From positions 1-45,864 of the forward strand of contig CANNKH010000002.1 of assembly GCA_947504985.1 (NCBI GenBank): DNA of 45,864 nt, read 5' to 3'. The stretch's first letter is position 1. Each line of letters starts with the position of its first letter. Position numbers and translations under genes: made by a program. This stretch comes from Methylococcaceae bacterium. GTDB taxonomy: Bacteria; Pseudomonadota; Gammaproteobacteria; Methylococcales; Methylomonadaceae. Under the pieces are notes generated by a model, which worked only from the letters and a program-made list of their open reading frames with translations, was not told where the DNA came from and ran no database searches. This document shows positions 21,875-31,182 of this stretch, one piece after another.

Positions 21875-22781
21875 ATGCTTCGAGTTCCCCGCCGAACAAT
21901 TCGAGTAATCGAGGTAAAAAGTTTGCCAGCTCTGCAGACATGATCGAAAAATCGGCATCAAATTTTTCAGATTCATTGTCAGCTTCAATATCCGCAGCTT
22001 GGTCTTGACAAAATTCAAGAAAACGCAAGCGTTTGATAGCAAGATGTTCATCAATAATAAATGAAATCCGGTTTGTCCAGTTGATAGCCAGTTTAATAAC
22101 TTGTTTACCGCTATCTAGGTGGTTTTTTATTTCAGGCAGCGTCAAGTCATGGCGTTTGCATCGAACAATACCACCGGCTTCTTCAGGTGAGCGTAATTCA
22201 CATTCATCTTCAATGGTAACGTCGTCCGGCACTTGGTTATTGACTAGCCATTGAGTCATCGTTGAAACAGGTTTTTCGACGGTGTTAATCGGTACGGTGG
22301 GCAAAGAGCCAAGACATTTGCGTAAAAGACTCAGTAAATCCTCAGCATTTTTTGCAGAGGCCGTATCGACTATTAACCAACCGCCTTTAGGGTCTATATA
22401 AGCATAGATTTTTCTTGAGAAGGTAAATGCTTTAGGTAATAAGTCAAAAATTGTTTCATCCTTAATAGCGGTGCGCTCTTTTTTAGATAGTTTACGACCT
22501 TGTTTTTCTTCTGTTTCAAAGATTTTTTCTTGAACTATTTCATTAACAACCGAGGCAGGTAAAACGCGTTCTTCTTTTTTTCCACACAGCATCATAAAGC
22601 CGTTACAGTTGTGTACTAATTGCTGTGTTGATTTTCCGATGGGTGACGTCCAGCCAAAGCAAAACTCTTCATGAGAACCGCAAGGACGAAACGACATCGC
22701 TTCAAGTTTTTGTTCGAGTTCTTCTGATGTTAAGGTGAAAGCGTCGGTAAGACGAAAAATGCTCAGATTTTTAAACCACAT
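21873..22781 (-). CDS. rdgC: Recombination-associated protein RdgC
   Basis: MWFKNLSIFRLTDAF, FRPCGSHEEFCFGWTSPIG, typical RdgC N-terminus. Confidence 0.95.
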   Translation of the reverse strand: MWFKNLSIFRLTDAFTLTSEELEQKLEAMSFRPCGSHEEFCFGWTSPIGKSTQQLVHNCNGFMMLCGKKEERVLPASVVNEIVQEKIFETEEKQGRKLSKKERTAIKDETIFDLLPKAFTFSRKIYAYIDPKGGWLIVDTASAKNAEDLLSLLRKCLGSLPTVPINTVEKPVSTMTQWLVNNQVPDDVTIEDECELRSPEEAGGIVRCKRHDLTLPEIKNHLDSGKQVIKLAINWTNRISFIIDEHLAIKRLRFLEFCQDQAADIEADNESEKFDADFSIMSAELANFLPRLLELFGGELEA

Positions 22782-22855
22782 GGTAAATGAATATCCTGTA
22801 AAAATAATGGTCGCGTATTATCGCAAATTTAATGGTAGATAAATGAAATATTGTT

Positions 22856-23383
22856 ATGGCGAATCATCTATCAGATAGCTACGGATTTGCGCCGATTGCT
22901 TCATCACAGGCAAAGGTATTGATATTAGGTACAATGCCCAGCACAGCTTCATTATTAAAGCAGCAGTATTATAGTCATCCTAGAAATACCTTTTGGCCAA
23001 TCATGTCTGCTTTGTTTGATATGAGTATCGATCTTGATTATTTGCAACGTAAAGAAATTTTAATCAACAACGATGTTGCGATTTGGGACGTTTTACAACA
23101 TTGTCGGCGTATTGGAAGTTTAGATGCAAACATAGATATGACATCAATAACGATCAATGATTTTGATAGTTTTTTTGATTATCACCCTTTGATTACGTCC
23201 CTTTTTTTTAATGGTTCGACGGCTGAAAAAATGTATAAACGCTATGTACAGCCAATGTTAAGCCATCGATTCCTTCCACTTGAATACCAGCGTCTTCCCT
23301 CCACTAGCCCAGCGTATGCTTCATTAGGATTGGTGCAGAAGATAGAAGCATGGCGGGTGGTTAAAGACTCTATGATAAAGTAA
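22856..23383 (+). CDS. DNA-deoxyinosine glycosylase (Mug/UDG superfamily)
   Basis: GFAPIASSQAKVLILGTMPSTASLLKQQYYSHPRNTFWPIMSAL and LPSTSPAY. Confidence 0.88.
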   Translation: MANHLSDSYGFAPIASSQAKVLILGTMPSTASLLKQQYYSHPRNTFWPIMSALFDMSIDLDYLQRKEILINNDVAIWDVLQHCRRIGSLDANIDMTSITINDFDSFFDYHPLITSLFFNGSTAEKMYKRYVQPMLSHRFLPLEYQRLPSTSPAYASLGLVQKIEAWRVVKDSMIK

Positions 23384-23430
23384 CTCCTTTTTACGGTAGG
23401 ACCTTGGCAAGATTTTGCCGATTATTTTAA

Positions 23431-24018
23431 GTGCAATGGTTTGATATGATTGAAGAATATGAATACGGTGAAGAGGATGATGTCGAATATTATGCTGTCC
23501 GTCCCAATAAAACCCAGATAAAGAGAGATATAGCGGTTCTTTTTGCCTTGGGAGAAAAAATGTCAGAATTGACGTTAACACAATTAGCTACGCTTGATTT
23601 ACCTGAAAATATACACAAAGCAGTTATCGAAGTTTTGGGTATGCCGCATAAAAGTGCCCGGAAACGGTTATTAAAATTTATCGCAGGTCAGCTTCATAAA
23701 ATAGATGCCGAGCCGATTATAGAAAAATTGGCACGCTTAGAAAATAAAAGCGCCCATGCCGTCAGAGAGCATCATATTGTCGAACGTTGGCGTGATCGAT
23801 TAATAATCGATAGCAATGATGCGTTAACCGCCTTACTGGATGAGTATCCTGACGCGGATCGTCAGCATTTAAGACAATTAGTTCGCAATGCACAAAAAGA
23901 GGCAGCATCTGCCAAACCACCAAAATCGTCACGCTTACTTTATCGTTACTTAAAAGTGTTGTTTAAATTTGAAGAAGAATTAGAGGAAGATATTGATGGC
24001 CTGGATAGTGAACATTAA
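23431..24018 (+). CDS. darP: Ribosome biogenesis factor DarP/YjgA family (DUF615)
   Basis: RPNKTQIKRDIAVLFALGEKMSELT and QHLRQLVRNAQKEAASAKPPKSSRLLYRYLK. Confidence 0.93.
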   Translation: MQWFDMIEEYEYGEEDDVEYYAVRPNKTQIKRDIAVLFALGEKMSELTLTQLATLDLPENIHKAVIEVLGMPHKSARKRLLKFIAGQLHKIDAEPIIEKLARLENKSAHAVREHHIVERWRDRLIIDSNDALTALLDEYPDADRQHLRQLVRNAQKEAASAKPPKSSRLLYRYLKVLFKFEEELEEDIDGLDSEH

Positions 24019-24120
24019 TAGCCTAGATTATTAGGCTTGTTTTAACTTTATTAATCAATTAGTTATAAAAAATAAACTTAATAATGCCTATTTATAACCT
24101 ATTGATTTTTATATATTTAT

Positions 24121-24145
24121 GGAGTAAAAATTTAAATTTCACTCC
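24121..24145. repeat. 25-bp near-perfect inverted repeat in AT-rich recJ upstream region
   Basis: GGAGTaAAATTTAAATTTcACTCC-type symmetry: outer GGAGT/ACTCC around an AAATTTAAATTT palindrome. Confidence 0.7.
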
Positions 24146-24221
24146 GAAATCACCAAAAGGTTTAAACATATAACCGTTTGAAAAATATCAACATTCAGTT
24201 AAAACAAGTCTATTATCCGAT

Positions 24222-25967
24222 ATGTATTATCAAGGTGTAAAAAAAACGATTGTTACTCGTCCAATCGGAAAAAAAAGGCCTCAGTTTGGTGATATTCATC
24301 CATTATTGGAACGTATTTTTTTAGCGAGAGGTTTATTGTCAGCCGCAGAGCTCGATAGAACCCTAGCAAAACTGCCGTCCCCTTGGCTATTATCGGGTAT
24401 GGAAGACATGGTTACGGAGTTGACTATAGCGCTGAATAAACAGCTACGTATTTCGATTGTCGCTGATTTTGATGCTGATGGCGCAACGAGCTGTGCTGTT
24501 GCCATCAAGGGATTGCAATTAATGGGGGCACGTTATCTTAATTTTGTGGTGCCAAATCGCTTTGAATACGGTTATGGGCTAACGCCAGAAATTGTTGAGC
24601 TAGTTAAGTTGCAGCATCCGGACATTATTATTACGGTCGATAATGGCATATCCAGTGTGGATGGTGTGAAGGCAGCAAAGGCGGCAGGTATAAAAGTGTT
24701 GGTTACGGATCATCATTTGCCTGGTTTAGAACTTCCGCCGGCTGATGCCATTGTTAATCCTAATTTGGTTGGTGATTCCTTTCCAGGTAAATCGCTGGCG
24801 GGTGTTGGGGTTATGTTTTATGTCCTAATGGCACTGAGAAGTCGGTTGCGGGAACATAGCTGGTTTACACAACGACAGATTCAAGAGCCAAATCTTGCTC
24901 AGTTACTAGATTATGTGGCATTAGGTACCGTAGCCGATGTTGTCACCTTCGATCAAATCAATCGAATTTTGGTGTATCAGGGGCTGCTTCGGATACGTAC
25001 AGGTCGTAGCCATCAAGGGGTGATGGCACTCATAGAAATAGCGGGGAAAAACCCGCAGATGATTAATTCTGGAGATCTAGGTTTTTCGGTGGGTCCCAGA
25101 TTGAATGCGGCGGGGCGTATGGATGATATGTCTTTAGGGATTCAATGTCTGTTGACAGATGATGCGACATTGGCAAAAAATATTGCCATCCAGCTGGATG
25201 AGCTGAATAGTGATCGACGTGAAATAGAAGGACAAATGAAGCTGGAAGCTTTGGCGCTATTGGCAGAAATGAAAGTCCTTGACGAGCATCATTTGCCCTC
25301 TGGTGTTTGTCTTTATGATGCTAACTGGCATCAGGGTGTGATTGGTATTTTGGCATCACGAATAAAAGACAGATTGCATCGCCCGATTATTGCGTTTGCT
25401 CCGGCCGGTAAAGATTTGATAAAAGGTTCCGCGCGATCAATTCCAGGGGTGCATATTCGTGATGTTTTGAGTGATATTGCGACTGCACATCCTAAAATGC
25501 TTAGTAAATTTGGTGGTCATGCGATGGCGGCGGGTTTGAGTTTAACCATGCACGATTATCCGGCTTTTGCGCTGGTGTTTGATGAAATGGTCAGTAAACG
25601 TTTGATCGAAGTTGATCTGGAGCAAAAAATATGGTCTGACGGTGAGTTGACAGCGCAGCAAATGACGATTGAAATCGCTGATATATTGCAGCAGTCAGCA
25701 ACTTGGGGGCAGGCTTTTCCAGAACCTGTGTTTCATGGGGTATTTGATGTGGTGCAGGCGCGTATTGTTGGGCAGCGCCATCTTAAATTAGTGTTACGCA
25801 GGCCAGACGGTGATTTGTTGATCGATGCGATTGCTTTTTTTGTCGATCATGTCGAACAATGGTTGGGGGTTAGACAAATTGTTGCGGCTTACAAGCTGGA
25901 TATCAATGAATTTAGAGGAAATCGCAGTGTGCAACTAATTTTGCAGTATTTGGAAAAAATAATATAA
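24222..25967 (+). CDS. recJ: Single-stranded-DNA-specific exonuclease RecJ
   Basis: VADFDADGATSCAVAIKGL, VTDHHLPG, GPRLNAAGRMDD, SKFGGHAMAAGLSL. Confidence 0.96.
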   Translation: MYYQGVKKTIVTRPIGKKRPQFGDIHPLLERIFLARGLLSAAELDRTLAKLPSPWLLSGMEDMVTELTIALNKQLRISIVADFDADGATSCAVAIKGLQLMGARYLNFVVPNRFEYGYGLTPEIVELVKLQHPDIIITVDNGISSVDGVKAAKAAGIKVLVTDHHLPGLELPPADAIVNPNLVGDSFPGKSLAGVGVMFYVLMALRSRLREHSWFTQRQIQEPNLAQLLDYVALGTVADVVTFDQINRILVYQGLLRIRTGRSHQGVMALIEIAGKNPQMINSGDLGFSVGPRLNAAGRMDDMSLGIQCLLTDDATLAKNIAIQLDELNSDRREIEGQMKLEALALLAEMKVLDEHHLPSGVCLYDANWHQGVIGILASRIKDRLHRPIIAFAPAGKDLIKGSARSIPGVHIRDVLSDIATAHPKMLSKFGGHAMAAGLSLTMHDYPAFALVFDEMVSKRLIEVDLEQKIWSDGELTAQQMTIEIADILQQSATWGQAFPEPVFHGVFDVVQARIVGQRHLKLVLRRPDGDLLIDAIAFFVDHVEQWLGVRQIVAAYKLDINEFRGNRSVQLILQYLEKII

Positions 25968-25968
25968 A

Positions 25969-25993
25969 AAAGGGCGGATAAAATCCGCCCTTT
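25969..25993. terminator. Bidirectional terminator hairpin recJ/ppiC
   Basis: GGGCGGAT-aaa-ATCCGCCC with A-run on the left and TTT on the right; better poly-U for the minus-strand gene. Confidence 0.7.
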
Positions 25994-26012
25994 CGCTCAA
26001 AGGAGTTTGTCG

Positions 26013-27113
26013 TTATTTTTTAACTTCTGCTGGTTTTGCGTTTTCAGTTACTTCAGATTTACTTTCAGCAGTTGGCTCAGGTGCAACTTGAGCTTTGTTT
26101 TCAGCGGCAGGCGCTGCTTCAGTCTTGGTTTCTTCTGTTGGCGCTTTTTCTTCAACTGCTTTTCCGTTGGCCTCTTTTACTTCTTCAACAACAACTTCTT
26201 CAGTCACAGGTTGCGCTGCTTCTGCAGGTTTGGCATTTTCAGCATCTACTTTAGGTTTTTCATCGGTTAGCGGTACCAATATTTCAACTTTGGCTTGTTT
26301 GCGCAAGTTTTCAAGCATGGTTTGCAATTTTTTACGTTGTAAGAAAGGTGTTAATTGCTCTTTTACGGCTTCCAGTGGAGGTGGCGTTTGTGCGCGTGAG
26401 TCTTCTCTTAAAATAACGTGCCAGCCAAATTGGGTTTGTACTGGTGCTGTGGTGTATTTGCCTTTTTCCAGTGCAGTTACCGCTTTGGAGAAAGGTTCAA
26501 CCATTTGGCTGGCAACAAACCAGCCTAAGTCGCCGCCGCTTTGTGATTCTTTGGCATCCAAAGAGCTTTTATTTGCCAACTTGGCGAAATCTGCGCCTTT
26601 ATCCAGTTCGGCGATGATTTTTTTAGCTTCTGCTTCGGTTTTTACCAAAATGTGGCGAGCTTTGTATTCTGTCGTGTTGGTTCCACCAACTTTGCTGTCA
26701 TATTCAGCCTTAATTTCAGCATCGGTAACAGGATTGGTTTTCATGAAGTTTTGTACATCAGCTTGCGTCAATATTGATTTTTTAGCATCTTCAAAATTTG
26801 CTAAAACTTCAGGAGACTTATCAAGTTGTTTTTGTTGTGCATCTTGTACCAATAACTCACGTTGAATCAATTCTTCTATCAATTTTTCTTTAGGCACAGC
26901 TTGACCTTGGCTGCGCATGGCAATTTCTTTTTCCAGATTAGCTAATGTTTCTTTGGAAATATATTTACCATTAACGACAGCAATAGCATCTGCTTTGTTG
27001 ACAACAGGCGCTGTTACAGCAGCGTTTTCTGCTGTTTTTTGGTCGCAGCCTGTTACGATTAACGCTGTACCTACAACAAGCAGGGGAATAAATGCTTTTT
27101 TCATGGTGTTCAT
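26013..27113 (-). CDS. PpiC-type peptidylprolyl isomerase lipoprotein with long low-complexity C-terminal tail
   Basis: Lipobox ALIVTGCDQ; parvulin domain (ARHILVKTEAEAKKIIAELDKGADFAKLANKSSLD, GGDLGWFVASQMVEPFSKAV); last ~85 aa rich in A/E/K/P/V. Confidence 0.9.
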   Translation of the reverse strand: MNTMKKAFIPLLVVGTALIVTGCDQKTAENAAVTAPVVNKADAIAVVNGKYISKETLANLEKEIAMRSQGQAVPKEKLIEELIQRELLVQDAQQKQLDKSPEVLANFEDAKKSILTQADVQNFMKTNPVTDAEIKAEYDSKVGGTNTTEYKARHILVKTEAEAKKIIAELDKGADFAKLANKSSLDAKESQSGGDLGWFVASQMVEPFSKAVTALEKGKYTTAPVQTQFGWHVILREDSRAQTPPPLEAVKEQLTPFLQRKKLQTMLENLRKQAKVEILVPLTDEKPKVDAENAKPAEAAQPVTEEVVVEEVKEANGKAVEEKAPTEETKTEAAPAAENKAQVAPEPTAESKSEVTENAKPAEVKK

Positions 27114-27128
27114 TATCTAAGGTTTCCT

Positions 27129-27395
27129 TTAGTTTTTTTCAGAGGGTGAGAGGGCATTAATGCCTAAGGCATGAATCTGTTGTTTCATCAGGTCACCTAA
27201 TGCTTTATAGATTAGTTGATGGCGCTGAACGGAAGATTGACCTTCGAAGGTATCGGCGACGATAGTGACATGATAATGACCACCGCCACTACGGGCACCT
27301 GCATGACCCGCATGGGCAGCGCTGCTGTCAATAATTTCCAGCAGTTCAGGTTTAAAGGCGTTGTTTAAAGCAGTTCTAATTAATTCGGTGGTCAT
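27129..27395 (-). CDS. BolA-family protein
   Basis: IRTALNNAFKPELLEIIDSSAAHAGHAGARSGGGHYHVTIVADTFEGQSSVQRHQLIYKALGDLM. Confidence 0.92.
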   Translation of the reverse strand: MTTELIRTALNNAFKPELLEIIDSSAAHAGHAGARSGGGHYHVTIVADTFEGQSSVQRHQLIYKALGDLMKQQIHALGINALSPSEKN

Positions 27396-27694
27396 TGTGG
27401 GAATGCTTTTTTAAAGGGTTTAACGGTGACGTTGGCATAAACACCAGCGTCAATATAAGGATCGGTATTAGCCCATTGTTCTGCCGCCAGTAGATTGTCA
27501 AATTCAGCAACAATCAAACTGCCTGTAAAGCCGGCTTCGCCAGGATTTTCGGCATCAACTGCCGGATGAGGACCCGCTAATATGAGCTTTCCGATATTTT
27601 GAAGTTCCTGTAGTCGAGCAATGTGGGCAGGTCTTGCGGACATTCTTTTATCCAGACTGCTTGTTACATCTTCGCTGATGATGGCGTATAACAA
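27392..27694 (-). CDS. YciI-family protein
   Basis: MLYAIISEDVTSSLDKRMSARPAHIARLQEL, AEQWANTDPYIDAGVYANVTVKPFKK. Confidence 0.9.
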   Translation of the reverse strand: MLYAIISEDVTSSLDKRMSARPAHIARLQELQNIGKLILAGPHPAVDAENPGEAGFTGSLIVAEFDNLLAAEQWANTDPYIDAGVYANVTVKPFKKAFPQ

Positions 27695-27696
27695 CT

Positions 27697-28233
27697 TTAT
27701 TCCTCCGTATTGGGGATATATTTATATAAAAAAATCATTTGCAAGACAATAAAAATAACCATCAGGCCGGGTACACCAAAGGTTTTAAAAGTAACCCAGT
27801 CATCCGTCGTAAAATTGTACATGACATAAATATTGATAAAACCTACGCTGAGGAAGAAGCCACCCCAGAGCATGTTTAAACGTTTCCAAATGATTGATGG
27901 CAAAGTAATGCTGGCAGACATCATGCGTTCAACAAACGGTTTTTTACCTATAAATTGACTGCCTAAAAACGCTGCGCCAAACAACCATTCAATGATGGAT
28001 AGTTTCCATTTAATAAACTGCTCATCTTGTAAATACAGGGTTGCGCCACCCATGATGATGATTAAAACCAAAGTAATCCATTGCATGGCTTCCACTTTGC
28101 GATATTTAAACCAGCTAAAGGAAACCTGGATCATCGTGGCAACCATCACAACAGCTGTTGCTACATAAATATCATAAAATTTGTAGGCAATAAAAAATAG
28201 GACGATGGGGAATAATTCGAAAAGTTGTTTCAT
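27697..28233 (-). CDS. yciB: Inner membrane septation protein YciB
   Basis: MKQLFELFPIVLFFIAYKFYDIYVATAV, multi-TM, WKRLNMLWGGFFLSVGFINIYV. Confidence 0.94.
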   Translation of the reverse strand: MKQLFELFPIVLFFIAYKFYDIYVATAVVMVATMIQVSFSWFKYRKVEAMQWITLVLIIIMGGATLYLQDEQFIKWKLSIIEWLFGAAFLGSQFIGKKPFVERMMSASITLPSIIWKRLNMLWGGFFLSVGFINIYVMYNFTTDDWVTFKTFGVPGLMVIFIVLQMIFLYKYIPNTEE

Positions 28234-28252
28234 GTTGTCAGTATGGAGAGGG

Positions 28253-28582
28253 TTAAGCGTAAGTATCTACGCCTATGATTGAGTTAGCACTCTGATTTTG
28301 TAGGGTTTTATTGATTTCGAGTTGGTAAGCATTAATTGCGTTTAAAGTCCGTTTATCAATGGGGGTATATACTTGGTTTTGCTTTGCAGAATCAGGGGTT
28401 GATTGGGCTGTTGCTGATACCTTAGCTATTTTATCGGCAGGATTAGCACGCCATGGTGAGAGCGTTTCTGGGCTAGCAGGTAAATCAATCTTGGTGTTAT
28501 TTTCTGCATTTTTGTTGTTAGTTGTTTGCTGCGGGTTTGGGCGGGCAGGCGAAAAAGTCAACGATGAACTATGAATTTTCAT
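28253..28582 (-). CDS. Hypothetical protein, low complexity
   Basis: 109-aa ORF in an otherwise unassigned gap, no recognised domain. Confidence 0.5.
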   Translation of the reverse strand: MKIHSSSLTFSPARPNPQQTTNNKNAENNTKIDLPASPETLSPWRANPADKIAKVSATAQSTPDSAKQNQVYTPIDKRTLNAINAYQLEINKTLQNQSANSIIGVDTYA

Positions 28583-28702
28583 ATATCTACCAATCGGGGC
28601 GCAAACTCAAAATGTTTTTGTATTGTAGAGTTATTGCCCATAAAAGTACATGGGGTGATAAACGCTTCTGCTAGAATGAACGTTATTTAGCCGGAGAAAT
28701 AT

Positions 28703-29008
28703 ATGAATAAACAGGTTCAACTTGAAATAGAAGCCGCAGTGTTCAGGCGCTTGATCAGTCATTTACAGCAACATACTGAGGCTCAGAATATCGATTTAAT
28801 GATATTGGCAGATTTTTGCCGGAATTGTTTGGCGAAATGGTATGTTGCGGCTGCAACCGAGCAGGGTATCGGAATGGATTATGAAGTAGCGAGAGAGCTT
28901 GTTTATGGTATGCCGTATAGTGAGTGGAAGGATAATTTTCAAACTGAAGCGACTGCAGAGCAGTTAGCTATTTATGCAAAAAAACAAGATATAAAGCAGG
29001 GCAGTTGA
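28703..29008 (+). CDS. DUF1244-family protein
   Basis: AAVFRRLISHLQQHTEAQNIDLMILADFCRNCLAKWYVAAATEQGIGMDYEVARELVYGMPYSEWK. Confidence 0.9.
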   Translation: MNKQVQLEIEAAVFRRLISHLQQHTEAQNIDLMILADFCRNCLAKWYVAAATEQGIGMDYEVARELVYGMPYSEWKDNFQTEATAEQLAIYAKKQDIKQGS

Positions 29009-29040
29009 TTAGTTTATTGTGATGTTATTACCTAAATCAG

Positions 29041-29390
29041 TCAAACAGAACAGAGCGGTGTGTATCCTAAATCGTACGATATGAAGCGCGTTGAGATTGA
29101 GGTGATAAGTTACGGCTACACGCCCCACATCCGCGGAATTGGCTAGGAAAAACAACAGGATGTCCAGCATAAGCATCCTGCTAGACGCTAGGTAGTCGAG
29201 TGTACCTTCGCTTGGTTGAAAGGATTTTGGGCGTCAGAACCCGTTACACGTGTAAGGGAGCCCACTATTTAGCGCTGCTCCATCTAGTTTGCGTTCTTAT
29301 GCTCATTCGGCGGCTAGAGGCACTTACCTTGCATGTTGTGTGCCGGAATATCCTCTAAGTGGAGGTGGCTTAAATATCGCTCAAAACAAT
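29041..29390. ncRNA. Candidate structured non-coding region of unknown family
   Basis: No ORF in the track; inverted repeats GGTGTGTA(29057)/TACACGCC(29117), CAGGATG(29156)/CATCCTG(29174), TGGGC(29228)/GCCCA(29260) enclosing CCCgTTACACGTGTAAGGG, and TAGAGG(29315)/CCTCTA(29352). Strand and boundaries unknown. Confidence 0.35.
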
Positions 29391-29863
29391 TAGCTTGCAA
29401 CAAAACTCAGCGGTTCGCCTTGCAAGTATGACGCATTAGGATCGATAACGAATCTTGTGTTCATTGCTGTACGTCCAATTAGTAATCGAAACAACATACT
29501 GTCTCGATTTGTCAAAGTCATTTCAGCTCTGATTGCAGTAGAGCCTAAAATAAGTTGCGTTTCAATTACATAACGGCGTTGTTTATGTCCGCCGGAATCT
29601 GAGACGATGCGGCGATCTTTAATCGGCGCATGGCATTCTATGACGACGTCACATTCTTTTTGAATAGGATGAATAGCGAACATAACCCAGCGTTGACCAT
29701 TTTTTCGATACGGATCAATGGCAAACGCATGTAATGCTGACGAGCGTGCGCCTGTGTCAATTTTTGCTTTAATTTCATTAATGTTTAATTCGGGCAAAGC
29801 GGCCCATTCACGCCAACCCAGTATCGGCTTGTCAATTGATGGTGTAATTAGTAATTTAGTCAT
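29390..29863 (-). CDS. Retropepsin-like putative ATP-dependent zinc protease (RimK-associated family)
   Basis: LGWREWAALPELNINEIKAKIDTGARSSALHAF, LLIGRTAMNTRFVIDPNASYLQG. Confidence 0.9.
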   Translation of the reverse strand: MTKLLITPSIDKPILGWREWAALPELNINEIKAKIDTGARSSALHAFAIDPYRKNGQRWVMFAIHPIQKECDVVIECHAPIKDRRIVSDSGGHKQRRYVIETQLILGSTAIRAEMTLTNRDSMLFRLLIGRTAMNTRFVIDPNASYLQGEPLSFVAS

Positions 29864-29890
29864 TAAAAATTCCTTATCTTAATCATTGCA

Positions 29891-30160
29891 ATGAATTGGT
29901 CTGTTTATATTATCTTGTGTACAGATGAGTCGCTTTATACTGGGATTACTACCAATGTGTCCAGACGATTTACTCAACATGCTAGTCAAAAAGGGGCTAA
30001 ATATTTTCGTGGACGACAGCCCAAGCAGCTTATTTATGTTGAAACCGGTCATGATCGTAGCTCTGCCAGTAAACGGGAAATCGCTATCAAAAAATTCAAT
30101 CGGCAGGAGAAGCTTCATCTAGCATATAGTGCACAAGTGACAGATTTATCCTATCGTTAA
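29891..30160 (+). CDS. GIY-YIG nuclease family protein (UPF0213-like)
   Basis: WSVYIILCTDESLYTGITTNVSRRFTQHASQKGAKYFRGRQPKQLIYVE. Confidence 0.93.
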   Translation: MNWSVYIILCTDESLYTGITTNVSRRFTQHASQKGAKYFRGRQPKQLIYVETGHDRSSASKREIAIKKFNRQEKLHLAYSAQVTDLSYR

Positions 30161-30187
30161 AGAGGTTCATAACGGCGTTACTGTTGC

Positions 30188-30613
30188 CTAAAAGGGCTTG
30201 ACTACTGCCAGAATAATAATGCCTAGCAAAAACAGTACCGGGATTTCATTCATCCAGCGGTAATAGCTATGCGAGTGTTGATTGCGGTCGTGTTTAAAAT
30301 CAAATAGCCAAACGCCGCAAAAATAATGATAGACCAGTAATAAGCCGAGCAGCAACAGTTTGGTATGCAGCCAGCCACTGGTTGAATACAGGTTCCACGC
30401 ATAATCAGTCAACATCCAGATGCCGAAGATAAAGGTCGCTATCATGCCGGGCGTCATAATACCGAAATACAGTTTGCGTTCCATTACCTTGAAACGTTCA
30501 TTGCTGACGTCATCGGTGCTCATCGCGTGGTAAACATACAGCCGAGGTAGATAAAACAAGCCAGCAAACCAAGTAACCATAAATATGAGGTGAAATGCTT
30601 TTAACCAGAGCAT
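30188..30613 (-). CDS. hemJ: Protoporphyrinogen oxidase HemJ
   Basis: MLWLKAFHLIFMVTWFAGLFYLPRLYVYH, WMNEIPVLFLLGIIILAVVKPF. Confidence 0.92.
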   Translation of the reverse strand: MLWLKAFHLIFMVTWFAGLFYLPRLYVYHAMSTDDVSNERFKVMERKLYFGIMTPGMIATFIFGIWMLTDYAWNLYSTSGWLHTKLLLLGLLLVYHYFCGVWLFDFKHDRNQHSHSYYRWMNEIPVLFLLGIIILAVVKPF

Positions 30614-30616
30614 GGG

Positions 30617-31111
30617 TTATCCTTTTAGAAAATTTTTAATGAGAATTGATAATTCTGTCAGATCGAACGCGCCGGTATAGTGTCGAGAGACAACGCCGTC
30701 AGGACTGATGACAAAAGTGCTGGGTGTCAGGTAGACATTGCCGAATGATTGCGCATGTTTACCGGTGATGTCCAGTGCAACGGGATACGGTAACTGTTGA
30801 GCGGTAGTCATCTCGACAACATGGCTGGGTGGGTCGTAATACATATTGACAGCGATTAGCTCTAGGCCTTGCTTATGATATTGCTGATAAATCGCAATTA
30901 AATCGGGAATTTCTTTGATGCAGCTGGGGCAGTCAGTCGCCCAGAATGTCACCACAACGGGTTTGCCGCGCAGGTCTTTTAACGCAATTTTGCGACCGGT
31001 CAGGGTAGTAAATATGTCATCCGGTGTATTCATTGATATTAATGAGCTGATAAGCCATAACAGCGTAAGCATTAACGCTAATAATCCGGAAATCTTGTAT
31101 TTAATTGGCAT
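30617..31111 (-). CDS. TlpA/ResA-like membrane-anchored thioredoxin
   Basis: GKPVVVTFWATDCPSCIKEIPDLIAIYQQY (CPSC). Confidence 0.9.
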   Translation of the reverse strand: MPIKYKISGLLALMLTLLWLISSLISMNTPDDIFTTLTGRKIALKDLRGKPVVVTFWATDCPSCIKEIPDLIAIYQQYHKQGLELIAVNMYYDPPSHVVEMTTAQQLPYPVALDITGKHAQSFGNVYLTPSTFVISPDGVVSRHYTGAFDLTELSILIKNFLKG

Positions 31112-31182
31112 AGGTCAAGTGTACGTTGATGATAATAAAGCTGTTAAACTACGCGCTTTTTTAGCGCAGCGTCCTTCCATTA

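Noticed and set aside
26095-26865. 256-aa plus-strand ORF opposite the PpiC gene
   Set aside because: Antisense shadow of a biased low-complexity coding sequence; Ser/Ala/Cys-rich with no domain.
29041-29390. Assignment as 6S RNA, tmRNA, RNase P RNA or a cobalamin/TPP riboswitch
   Set aside because: Diagnostic conserved segments of these families were not found on either strand by eye.
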